Notes under the pieces: model-generated
What the model saw: only the letters and a program-made list of their open reading frames with translations
Databases searched by the model: none
Told to the model about the DNA's origin: nothing
Translations under genes and position numbers: made by a program
Assembly (NCBI GenBank): GCA_003665825.1
Contig: QPFY01000012.1
Coordinates: 248,001 to 312,000 of the forward strand
Length of the DNA: 64,000 nt
Direction: 5' to 3'
Origin: Microbotryum silenes-acaulis
Taxonomy: Eukaryota; Basidiomycota; Microbotryomycetes; Microbotryales; Microbotryaceae
In this document: positions 11,307 through 21,307 of the stretch, one piece after another
Layout: every line of letters starts with the position of its first letter
How positions within the stretch are numbered: the first letter of the stretch is position 1

Positions 11307-11712
11307 TATTGTTGCTGGTGGGTGATCCGCTGTGTATCTCGCTTATATAAATCTGAACGACACTTCAGTCAGTCTTCAATGCGAGAGCGAATAAGGAATA
11401 TGAATTGACAACATACCTGAACGACACTTCAGTCAGTCTTCAATGCGAGAGCGAATGAAGAGAGAAAGAGACGAAGTGTCGCCCAAGTGCTAAACAATCT
11501 GCTAGAAATGCCCCGCCTCCCTAATTAGATGGCGGGCCCAATTAACTGCAGCCAGGGTAAGATGGCGATCCCAGTCGAGTAGAAACATCCTGCCATTCTT
11601 CCATTTAGTCATATAGATCTTCAGAGTCAAGAACAAGCCAACCCTCCAAATCCAATACCGTCCTTCCTTCGTCTTCGAACTCGGATCCTAATGTAGAGAC
11701 TTGTCGTTGACA
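11307..11712 (-). mobile_element. LTR-like insertion (probable solo LTR), 406 bp, with 5-bp target-site duplication
   Basis: In the right arm the pentamer GGATG (CATCC in minus orientation) occurs at 11302-11306 and again at 11713-11717. The uninterrupted left arm has a single CATCC at the equivalent place (9280-9284). Removing the 406 bp between them restores the arm exactly. In minus orientation the insert starts TGTCAACGAC and ends CAGCAACAATA. It carries a TATATAA box-like motif and no coding sequence. Size, TG start and 5-bp duplication fit a solo LTR of a retrotransposon. The TA end is atypical, so a non-LTR-type small element remains possible. Confidence 0.7.
11353..11455 (+). repeat. 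Two ~40-bp direct repeats inside the LTR-like insert
   Basis: The segment starting CTGAACGACACTTCAGTCAG occurs at about 11353-11392 and again at about 11417-11456, identical over about 40 bp. The pair follows the TATATAA motif at 11344. Confidence 0.9.
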
Positions 11713-11795
11713 GGATGTGATCCCAAAGTCCGCTCCGATGTGATCCCAAAGTCGCCTCCGATGTGGGACCAGAGTTGCCATCCTCGGGACCAAAG
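11713..11795 (-). repeat. Tandem ~23-nt subrepeats, right arm
   Basis: Inverted partner of the array at 9160-9280, with about three to four copies left. The variants follow the same order as in the left arm, which supports common origin of the two arms. Confidence 0.85.
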
Positions 11796-11799
11796 TGCC

Positions 11800-13320
11800 C
11801 TGCTATTCGCGCGATTAACCTAATTCCGTTTTCGATAGGACAAGAAACGCTGGGCGAAAAAGGAGCTGGTCGCAGCTGATAATTAACGAAAGGTGACACG
11901 TAAACTTATCACTGGTTTGAAAGGACGGTTGTTTTGTATCCTCGCGTTGCTTCGTACAAAAGATAGTTGTCGCGGGATTGCATAAAAGCTTTTCCCGACT
12001 TTCCCGAGTCCCGAGCCCTCTCGATCACGTTTTGTGGTTATGATCGGCCGCCGATCAATCCTTTCTTTTTGTTGTTGTATCAAGCCTGATTAGATTTCAC
12101 ATATTCGGTTATCTACGCAAAATCAATGTTTCTTGAAAAGGGGGGTTGGACTTATGTAAAGTCATAGCCACTAGATCCATGCATCCCCCACACTCCTGAA
12201 ACCACCAAAAGTGTGATTCCAATCATGTGAGCACCAACCACCCTTCCTATTCCACGGTGTTAAAGAATAGGCACAATCGAGAAAGAGAGAGAGGGGAGGG
12301 GAGGAAAATCAGGAGAGAAAACTCAGAAACTCCGTACTCATGAAAACGTCAAGTCACATCTGGTCCAGAAGCTCGCCGTCTGGCAGACGTCGAAGTCGGA
12401 ATTTGAGATGCGAGCGGACTTCGCGAGTAAGAAAGTACGGGGTTGGTAGGGGAATTTGATCCTTGTGCTGATGCCATCGAGCAAGGTAGAGCTTGTTGAA
12501 AGCAATCGCAAGAACGACCCGAACGACGACGTAGGTCCGAGAGTCACGACTTCCGCCACGCACCCGAGGAAGGCCAAGCATGATCTGAGGAGAGTCAACT
12601 TCGCCAGGTTGGAAGTCACCTGCCTGGCCAAGTGCAATCCCTTTCTCCTCGCGGATGGAGAGGGGGACCGTGCCCACCTCTTCTTGAAGAAAGGTCCCCG
12701 GCTGTGGAACACCTTCGTCCTGTCTCAGCGATCGATGGCTAAGACTTGCAGGAGCAGTGCTAGGCTGTGAAGGACCACCTCAGACCAAGATGGCCCCTCT
12801 TGCATTGGACCTGATCCGAAAGCGCGCTTAGGCCGGAGACTCATTCGCCTCGAGCCGAGCCATGGGCTCGTAGGCGCGGAAGGAAGCTAGCCTCGGGTGC
12901 ACCTCGGGGCGATTTTAGGCGGCGGCCGGTGCATCGCGGTGTCCCCTGTTCTAAGGTCAGAGGTCACGGGTAGCCGATGTGAAAGGGGAATGCACTTCCG
13001 AAGCTCTGCCTCTTTTGCTTTCTGTTTACTCCTTCATCCTACCAAATTATCATCATTCTTGTGATTCGAGGTCGAAGAAAGCCCAGCTATTCACGTCGAC
13101 TAAATTACGGTCTAGTTTCATCGGGAGCTCAGCGCGACGCGCCGGCCTTTCAAGTCCGTGTCTGAGCCAGATGCACGCGCAACTGGTAGTAGGCGACCAC
13201 CTCGATCAAGCGCTGTTCCTCCTCCGACGTTCAAGCTTGCCAGGTTCGTCGTCATCGTCGCTCTTCAAGTCCAAGCACCTGCTCCACCCTCAACACCACG
13301 ACGATCCCCGCCGTCCCAGG
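11800..13320. other. Gene-poor stretch between the foldback element and the next gene
   Basis: No supported gene. The only frame of interest is a minus-strand run of about 135 codons from about 12758 to a stop at 12354. It reads like globular protein (for example '...IPLPTPYFLTREVRSHL'), but I see neither an ATG in good context nor a domain. It could be a last exon or a transposon remnant. The 350 bp before 13321 are probably the leader of the next gene. Confidence 0.4.
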
Positions 13321-16093
13321 ATGGCAGCCGTGATGATGCGTGCGATCGGTGTCAAGTCACCGTCGTCGTCGTCGTCTTCGAACGGCGCGGCGGAAGGTGG
13401 TTCGGGTTCATCGACCTCGACGGCCACGGGCGAGCAGTGGGACGGTCAGTCGCTCGCTCGCCAAACCTCGCGACTGTCGCCACCGAACCCGGCGCTCGTA
13501 CCGGGACAGAAAATGGGCATCTTAATCAAGTCAGTACTTTTCATCTTGTGATCTTCCTATGGTCTGCTGCTCCTTGGGTCCCGGTGTGGTGGTGTGATGG
13601 GGGCACGTGCGACGGGTGACTGGGCGACTGACGAGGCGACTGGCAGCTGGCACGGGCTGGGCTTGGCTGGCGCCGAGTGGCCTGGGCCAAGTCACACTCC
13701 GCTCCGAGGTTCGCGTTTGCGAGTCGCCGTCGGGTCTTCGATTGGCCTAGAGCGGCAGAGCGGGGTAAGAGTCGGACTCCACCACGGCTGTCGATCACCG
13801 ATTACGGCACACGACGACTCAGGATCACCCTTCCAGTGTCGCGTCGTGGACCCAAGTACAGACCCAAGTTCAGGGTACATCTTCCATACGTGTACCGTCT
13901 TTGGGTCAATGTAGGACCTGCATCTTGTGACGCTGCCCCAAGACTGCCTTAAACATGACTCGATGGTGGGATTTAGACGAGCAGATCGCTGACCCCACCC
14001 ATTGCCTTTGCCCCACCTTCCCCCTCTGATTGGGTTTGCATCGAAAACCCCTCGCCTGACGCACTGCCCCACGTCATTCCTCCTATCGCGCTGCCATAAT
14101 CGCACCTCATTCTTGCTGCAACGGAACGGTCTTGCCCGGAACACCCTCCAACAGCGCCCTGAGACCGACTTCATCCGAGACGGTCTACAACCTCAACGGC
14201 GCCAACGGCTCCGCCTCGACCCCCTCTTTGTCCGACGGCGCTGCCGCTCTAGCTCCGGCCCCACTAGATTCCACGCTCGCCTCCTCCGCCGTCGGTTCCG
14301 AGCTGCGTTCGTCCGTCTCCTTACCTGCATCGGCCATGAATGATGCCCGAGATCGGGGTCGCTCGACGTCGCGCGACGCTGCAACGACCGTCACCCGGCC
14401 TTCACCCGGCGCCCGAGGCAAGTCCGACGTCACCGGCGCCGGCAACGCGACCGGCAGTGGTCCCAAAATTCGGTTCGCCCCTTTGCCCGAGATTCGACAG
14501 CGAAGCTATAGCACCGGACGCAACATTTGGCTCGCCGACGGCGGGTCCGATCCCGGGGAAGCGTCGAAGAGGAGCATCGTCATTCGTCGAGATGGCGATA
14601 CGGGACCGCTCGACGACAGCGCGCTCGACGACGACGATGAGGACTACAGCTCTTCCGACGACGAAAAGCCGATCAAGACGATGTTTGGCAGCTGGAAGAC
14701 GGACCTCACCTTCGGCGTCATTCCTTCGTCCTCTTCGGCCTCGAGGTCGGGCCAGGGCGACGAATCGTCCTACTCCAAGCTGTTGCGCCCGCTTTCGTTC
14801 GGCATGGTCGGTAAAAAGGAGAAGAAGAAACGTTCCAAGCGACCGACTTCTCTCGACGGTCGATCGAGTTCCTTGTCGCGCACGTCCTCGAACGATTCCG
14901 ACGTCTCGAGGGGGACCTCGGTCGGCTCGTACGATGGACGAGGCACAGGGATCCCGATGCGCAAAACGGCGACGTGGGAGTCCAGTGATTCGATCGGCGC
15001 CAGTCCAGCGAGGGAACCGAGAAGGGCCAACTACCCTCCCGTGGCGCAACGATCGAGGAATCGCGCTAGTCAGGCTTTACCGTTGTCGATTTCGGCGCCC
15101 GAGTTCAACGAGTGGGGTACGGCGGGGAGCGTCGGATCGTTCACGTCCAAGTTGGGCACGAGCGCTGCCGACGACGATGACGGTGGAGGCATGGCTTGGA
15201 TTAAAAAGCGTCGAGCGCAACGAGAGGCCGAAGCCAAGCGGAAAGCCGAAGAAGAAGAAGCTGAGCGTAGGCGACTCGAGAACCAAGAAGCCGAGGAGGC
15301 GATGAATGGCTTGGAGGACGAGGGCGTAGATGGACCTGATTTGGCCGACACGATGGAACTTGATGATGGCGGAGAGGACGGTTCGGTGGGCGTGGAGACA
15401 CCGACGACTTCGACTGCGAGAAATGCCTTGCAGCTGGGCAACATCACAAGCCATATCGCCGCTTCCCAGAGGAGAGACGGTTCGTCGAGTGCGCTGTCGT
15501 CCGCGACCACTCCCGGGGTGTCGCAGATGCCCAAGATGGAGAACGGCACGTTTGAACCAGTTGTCGAGATTTTCCCTTCCAGTGTCGAACGTTCCGGATC
15601 CCCCGAGCCACTCGGTACTGCGACGATCGTCCAACCTACCCCCGTGTCACCGACCACAGCCAAGATGGCCGCCCTCTCGCGTCAAAACTCGGATTCCGAG
15701 ACCGACGAGGACGACGAGGACGACGAGGAAGGCGATTCCCAACGCGGCGACGACACCGATTCGGATTTGGACGAGGAAGAGTTGGCCAAGGAAGAGGCGT
15801 TGGTCGAAAAAGCTCGAGTGACGGCCAAGTCGGCCGGTGCGGAACGCTACCATTCGGCATCGCATCAATCCGCGGTTCTGACGCCCCACGCGCGATCGGG
15901 AAGCATCTCGGGCCACGTCTCAAGCGTCCCCGGTTCGAGGATTCCAACGCCGAGTCGGCAATCGACGTTGACCCAAGCTGAGGCGGGTGCGCTCTCCGTT
16001 GGGGGTGTCGGGACTGGCGGATCTCGTAGGCTTGCGCCAAGTCGTCAAGCGACCATTACCCAGGCCCACTTTGACGAGCTCGTTCAGCAATGA
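13321..16093 (+). CDS. Unrecognised Ser-rich, acidic protein with a coiled coil
   Basis: Two exons, 13321-13529 and 14155-16093, join in phase (GTCAGT donor, AACAG acceptor) to give about 715 residues. No catalytic domain is visible. The most conserved-looking block is 'KIRFAPLPEIRQRSYSTGRN' near residue 180. A 'DEKPIKTMFGSWKTDLTF' block, a basic Lys-rich patch ('KKEKKKRSKRP'), a charged helix ('KKRRAQREAEAKRKAEEEEA') and an Asp/Glu run follow. The C-terminus has repeated 'PSRQ(S/A)T(L/I)TQA' motifs. The intron is 625 nt, far longer than others in the window. An earlier in-frame ATG at about 13171 would add 50 residues. The gene is certainly coding; its function is unknown. Confidence 0.75.
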
Positions 16094-16703
16094 TGGGATT
16101 TTGGCTTTGACTACATACGCTCACACTCCATGTATCACTACACCGTCCTTGTCGATCATCCAACTCGTTTTATCTCCCTTGCTTTCTCAGGGGGTTTGTC
16201 TTCTGTTTTTGGACCGACTGCTTCTCATTTTATATTCACTTCGTATAGCGCTTTTAGTTGGTTTCACAGGGGCTTTTATGAGTTGGTTCTGTGCGTCGCT
16301 CAAGTGCTTGTCTTTTGGTTCTCGGGATGTACGTTCGTCGTTCTAGTCTTGTGCAACTATGTATTTTTGTCGCCACTTCTTCTGTCTTCTCATCCAGAAT
16401 ACGCAGACAATCTTCGAGAGTCATCATGAGTGGGTATCATGTTATTTCAACTTTTCATGTACAAAGGAGTCATTTTTGGTTTGAACTTGGGACATAATGA
16501 GAGCAAGGAGAGAGAAGCAACAAGACTGTATACTATTTCTAAGAGAAAACCCCTGGGCCTGGTGACGCTATCGATCCTAATTAAAATATCCTAGGCTTCT
16601 GAAAGAGAACGAGATACACTGGAGGTGCGCGAGTGTGGCGGAGTCCTATTTTGAGGAGAGAACTTCCTCCTCGCTTTGGTACAGGATCGGTAGTGCCGAT
16701 CTT
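16094..16703. other. Convergent 3' intergenic region
   Basis: About 610 bp between two converging stop codons. T-rich on the plus strand (about 16130-16420), as expected for 3' untranslated regions. No gene seen. Confidence 0.6.
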
Positions 16704-19231
16704 TCAGCAAAAGATGCCACCCCCACCGAGACCCAAAAGCAATTCCGCGCATTCGCGTTCCTGATCGACCATCTCGTTCGAGCAATCCTTCTTGACCATC
16801 GACGCGGCTCCCTTTCCACCGAGGGCGAAGTAACTCTCCGCCTCGAGCTTGGGTGTCCCGAGTCCAGACGTGGTCGAGGTCGTGCAGGTCGAAGAGTAGC
16901 TCAAATCGCCCATCGAGGACGAGCCGTCTTCATGGTCGTTGTCGTCTACACTTTCCTGAGGCGACGAAAGCGATTCACGAGGGGAAACGAAGCTCTTGGC
17001 ATCGTGGGTCGACGAAGAGCCGGTATCGATGCGCAACATCTTGCGTGCTGCAGTGAGGTGCGTCTTTTCGGACGAGTTGGCGCGTCGGGGTCCGTTGTGG
17101 CTGTTCGATCGACCAGGTGCGCCTGCCGAGGACGAACGACTCGTCGTCGAGCGACTACCGGATGATCCACGTCGCGAGGGTTTAGTGGCTGCTGGGGCGG
17201 TAGGCACGGCCGAGTGCGATGTCTCGAGCGCGCGTTGACGCTTCCTCTCGAGAGCCGAGACGGCGCAGGCTTCTTCGCCTCCTGCTCGCGAAGTTTGCGA
17301 CGTGGACGTGCCGCCCAAGGAGATGGATCGAATGGGGTTGGGTCGACGACTCGAACGAGCGTTGATCGACGCGGCTGTAGCAAGCGCAGGTTGATCGTCG
17401 TACATCGCATCGATGTCGGAGGAAGGGGCGTCCTCGGAAGAGAGCATCATGTGGCGAGAGGACTTGGTCTCGTTCTCGGCCGACTGCGCTTGCGCTTGAG
17501 CATGGGCGATCATCATCTTCCTCGTCAACGGTGCGGGGGATTGGTTCGGCGACGAAGGCGCATCGGACTGCATCAATCGCCATACCTCCTTGTCATGCGA
17601 CTTGAACCCTCTCAGGACGGTGGGTGTGGCCGTCGGAGCACTCGAAGCGGGGAACGTCGACGATGTCGGTGACTCGACTCGCTGGGTCTGTTGGGATTCG
17701 AGCCAGACTGCGCTCGCTCGACCACACTCGCTCGTCTGCAAAGAGAAGGATTCGCTCGTGTTGCTGTTGATGCTAACGTTGGATACGGTGCGTCGAAGTG
17801 TGGGCGCCTTGAGTCGACCATCCTTGCTCAGCGCAGCAGAGGAGGAAGCAGTCGTCGCGGTATCGGGGGAGGAAGGGAAGTTGAACGAGTGGGGCAAGGA
17901 AGGTTTGCGCGCAGTCGGGGCATGGGAGCCGAGCGGCCTTCGCTTGACGTGCTTCTTGGCCGCGATGACGCTCGTTGTCGAGGACCGATGCTGGAACTGG
18001 TCGTGCAACTCGTTCGTCGTGGGCTTGACGACGTAGACAGGGAGGGGAGGGGTACCATCCGACGATACGGCGGCCGGGATCATGAAGGTGTGGCGGATCG
18101 GGGCCGTGCTGGCGGCGGAGATGTGCCATGTGTGGAAAGCGGATCCACTAGCGTTGTTGAGGACGCTCGGGAGACCTCGATTGGCCGTGGTGGCCAGAGA
18201 AATGGACGCAGAGTCGGAGGAGGAAGAGGTCGCGGTCGGCACGGCTTGGTTCTCCTTGTCGGCGTCGGGGCGTCGGTAGATCTGCTCCGAGGATGGCAGC
18301 GATTCGAGGGCCTTGGCATGGAGGTAAGACCCGCCTCGTGCGTGGCCTCTGACTTGGGTTTGGTGACTATGAGGCTCTGTCGGTGATGGTCGGGGTGGGG
18401 ACGAGGACATGGCAAACGACAGGCCTTCGAGGTCGGCGGCATCACGGTCCTGGTCAGTCGCGCTGCCCTCGGAGGAGTCGCCCGAGGTGCCAAGGTATGT
18501 ACCGGCATCCTTCTTTTCTTTTTGTCTGTGGTGGTGATCCAAATAAGATGTTAGTGATGCCACTCGTCATCAAGAAAAAATTGATGTGAATGTATGTGGG
18601 TGTGTGTGATGGGTGACGGGCGAGCGGAGAAGCCATCTCGCAAGTTGAGCGAGCGGGCGCCGGGGGCAACAAACGCGCTGAGCCGCGTCGAACGGCCGCT
18701 GGGAATTTCGGGGCGCGCGCGCGACAACGACGCGGAGACACAGAGAGAGGCAGGCGACCGAGCAGCACCCGAGCACCGTCCGAACGGCGAACGAAACAAA
18801 CACCCGGACCCCTTCTTTTTCGAGAAGAAGCGTAGCACTCACCTCCTGTTTTGAAACCAAACTTGTAAAGCCCTGCCCGTCATGCCCAGTCGAGCGGACA
18901 GCGCGGCTCGTTGCGCCTGGGAAGGCAGCGGGTTGGCCTGGAACTCGGCTTCGAGGATGCGCAGCTCGTCCGGTGAAGTACGCCGACGCCGCTTGGGGAT
19001 CAACGGGTTGCCCATCGTGCCCGCCTGCGACTGCGACTGCGACTGTTGAGATTGCGGCTGGGATGCAGGATGGGCGTAGACCTGTGGCCATTCTTGTTTG
19101 CTCGCAGTGGTCGAATCGGCGGTGGTCGAGCCAGGCGACGATGGCGAGTGCGAGGGTGCGATCACGGCGGCGAACGCGCCTCGGTCGGCGGGGAGCAGTA
19201 CAGAAGGGTAGTTCCTCGTCGACGTCGACAT
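16704..19231 (-). CDS. Homeodomain transcription factor (typical 60-residue class)
   Basis: A nuclear DNA-binding regulator. Exons 19231-18843 and 18525-16704 join with the codon AG|A split inside the recognition helix, giving 736 residues. The homeodomain spans about residues 79-137: a basic N-terminal arm 'PKRRRRTSPDELRILEAEF', then helix 3 'ALQVWFQNRRQKEKK' with the invariant W, F, N and R. Spacing is that of the non-TALE class. The remaining 600 residues are Ser/Ala-rich and disordered, with scattered SP/TP sites and a Gln/Ser repeat ahead of the homeodomain. The ATG at 19231 was chosen over one 13 codons upstream because it opens the better N-terminus. It resembles Yox1/Pho2-type fungal factors, but the exact orthologue cannot be named. 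Confidence 0.92.
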
Positions 19232-20403
19232 GATAGCAAGGAGCGTCGAGGTAGAAGAAAAGAAACACAAGGGAGACGGAGTGGGAGGATTGAAGAAGCA
19301 AGACGCGGTGTGTGGTGTGTGGGTGTGTGGGTGGATGGATGTGACAAGTCAAAAGAGACGGGCTTGCGCCTGCAAACACGTCCCTCGTCCTCGAGGCGCG
19401 TTAGCAATCCGACGGGTTGAATGAGCTCCCTCCTTCTGTGGGCGCGCCTGCCTGCCTGCGCTCGGACCATCCTTCACGTCCTTTCCCCCACAAGGGTCTC
19501 AGTTCACACCCCAACAACGGAACAGGGGCCTTTTAAATTTTCCCTCGCACAACTGACACGTTGGAGCGAGGTGACGATTCGCCAGCAGCAAGTAGCACAT
19601 CGCACAATACTGAAAGAATGTGGTCTCACTATTTTCGGCGTCGAGGTTTTCCGCGAGTCGAGATGAAGGTGTAAAGAGGTTGGTGAGACGGGTGCTGGGG
19701 CGGGGTGCAAAGCGTGTAAAAAATAAGCACCTCTTTCGCGTCGATGGACCTGAGCAACGGGGTTGATTGATGCTTGCCGGGCTTTCGCAGACGCGCTCAC
19801 CACTATTATGGGGGTGGGGGGGGGGGGTGGTGGCGCGTGGCGCGTGGCGCGACGCACCCAGAATGAGAAACACGTTTTAGTAGTGTGCAGTGGGTGGATG
19901 TGTGGAGAGAGCCCGCTCGCGGGCATTCCTCAAATTACGGGCGCGGGCGCTTGGTCGTGAGCCGTGGAATGTCAAAAAACACGGCCCTAGCCTACGGGAC
20001 CGGAAGAAACGGGCTGTAGACCGTCGATCGAATCGTAGGCCTTGTTTTTTCTTTCCCCACGTTGATTGGCATGTCTCAGCTTTCTCCGGGTTCTTACGAG
20101 CATTCTGGTCTAGCGGGTTTTTTGTCTCTTCGCGAGGAGCAGAGGTAAAAGAGCTTCATGTCTTTACTTTGAGAATCGGGGCCGCCTGACGCCCGATCCC
20201 CGCTCGAGCCTCCGGCGCGTCGAAAGTGTTGGCCTGCTTTTGATGTCTCACCCTGACGTGCCCAGTTCAATTTCAACTTTTAGAAGCGGCTCGAGTGAGC
20301 TCGCGAGTCCGTTGTCCCGGCTGAGGTCTCGTCCCATCCAAACCTTCATTGAACTCGGTCGCCCTACCCTGCGAGACCTTTTCGAACCGGAAACCACGCG
20401 AAT
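19232..20403. other. Long divergent upstream region, homeobox gene / MOG1
   Basis: About 1.17 kb with no gene. It holds a GT-rich stretch (about 19305-19340) and the G tract at 19811-19827. The length suits a regulated transcription-factor promoter, but no specific site can be claimed. Confidence 0.5.
19811..19827 (+). repeat. Poly(G) tract
   Basis: GGGG, one T, then 12 consecutive G. It lies upstream of the homeobox gene. Confidence 0.9.
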
Positions 20404-21145
20404 ATGGGCGTTGTGGATCTTTTCGGTGGAGCGATCACGACGACTTACCCGTCCATCTTGACTGATGCGAGGTAAGATCGCCCCCCCCCCCCCCCCCCCC
20501 TGTCGAGTGCATATATTGAGCCTCGTCCCCAGTCCTGACACGACTTCTACAACGACCCTTTAGTGATCTCCGACAAGTTCCCGACACGCAAGAGGTGTAC
20601 CTGTCCAACGATTCGGACCTGTCGTTGATCTTGGAAGTGTTGCAGCTCGTAGAGGAGGAAGGGAGTGGAGAGTCGCTCGAGGCGGGAATACGGTATGTCC
20701 ACAGTGTCTTTGGTCAATGCTACGAACTGAATACATCACGGTATAGTATGGAACTGATCTGATACTCTACCCGTATAGGTACCACTTCGCCTCCCTGGCG
20801 CACGACAACGAAGCGCTTTCGCACTCGATCGACTCCACCTCCCAACCCACCGCCACCTCCCCTCATCCCCTCTTACAAGGCCCGATCACCCTCCTCGGTA
20901 CCCAGTCCATCTCTAAATTTAACAAACTTGCCTCCCAAGCCGACCAAGTGACCGTCTTCTTAGCACTATGGAGGATCCCGGAGAAGAAGACGGATTTGGT
21001 CCTGACGGTCAATTGGCCAAACGTTGTGTTTGATGAAGAGGGCAAGGCGAGCGATCAGAGTGAGGGAGTGGGGAGAGCGAAGAAGGCTTTTGAAGAGGCT
21101 GTGAGGGATCTCAAGGTTGTGGATTGGGGATTGTTCGCCGGTTGA
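20404..21145 (+). CDS. MOG1: Mog1, Ran-GTPase-binding nuclear transport factor
   Basis: Mog1 binds Ran/Gsp1 and promotes guanine nucleotide release during nuclear import. Exons 20404-20471, 20564-20692 and 20779-21145 keep phase and give 187 residues, the same size as human RANGRF (186). Diagnostic motifs are the N-terminal 'LFGGAITTTYPSILTDASDL' and 'RQVPDTQEVYLS'. A 'HFASLAHDNEA' block follows, with a C-terminal half of beta strands ending 'LKVVDWGLFAG'. The first intron contains 20 consecutive cytosines about 10 nt after the donor. Confidence 0.95.
20481..20500 (+). repeat. Poly(C) tract of 20 in MOG1 intron 1
   Basis: Exactly 20 cytosines, eight bases after the GT of the intron donor (intron 20472-20563). 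Homopolymers of this length are rare and their true length is uncertain in any read set. Confidence 0.95.
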
Positions 21146-21307
21146 CGGTAACCGACTCTTGCGCGGGTTGAGTCGTCGCCTTCCGCAAGGCGAAGCGGTA
21201 CTCGAACGAAAGACCATCAGCAAGCCGGGGTAGAGTGTAACAACATTAAGAAGACTACATCGCAAAGGAACGCATCCAACCAAAAATAACAACGCAGCGC
21301 GATAAGA

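Larger units (their letters stand above)
9145..11800. mobile_element. Foldback-like element: long inverted arms built from a 23-nt subrepeat plus a ~180-bp unique block
   Basis: The left arm (about 9160-9487) and right arm (about 11100-11306 and 11713-11795) are inverted copies of each other. Each arm has two layers: a tandem subrepeat of about 23 nt (GGAGGCAACTCTGGTCCCAC with variants) and a unique block of about 180 bp, at least 90% identical by eye (9281-9460 against about 11125-11303). The right arm is split by a later insertion (11307-11712). The roughly 1.6-kb interior (9490-11090) has possible exons but no recognised transposase. Long inverted arms made of short repeats fit foldback-type DNA elements; a Mutator-like element with long terminal repeats is the main alternative. 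Outer ends and target duplication could not be fixed. Confidence 0.65.

Noticed and set aside
14340..15305. 321-codon plus-strand frame inside the gene at 13.3-16.1 kb
   Set aside because: Arg/Pro-rich composition typical of an off-frame reading of GC-rich coding DNA.
18570..19379. Long minus-strand frame of about 269 codons over the homeobox first exon
   Set aside because: It overlaps the homeodomain exon in another frame and has no family features; it is a by-product of high GC.
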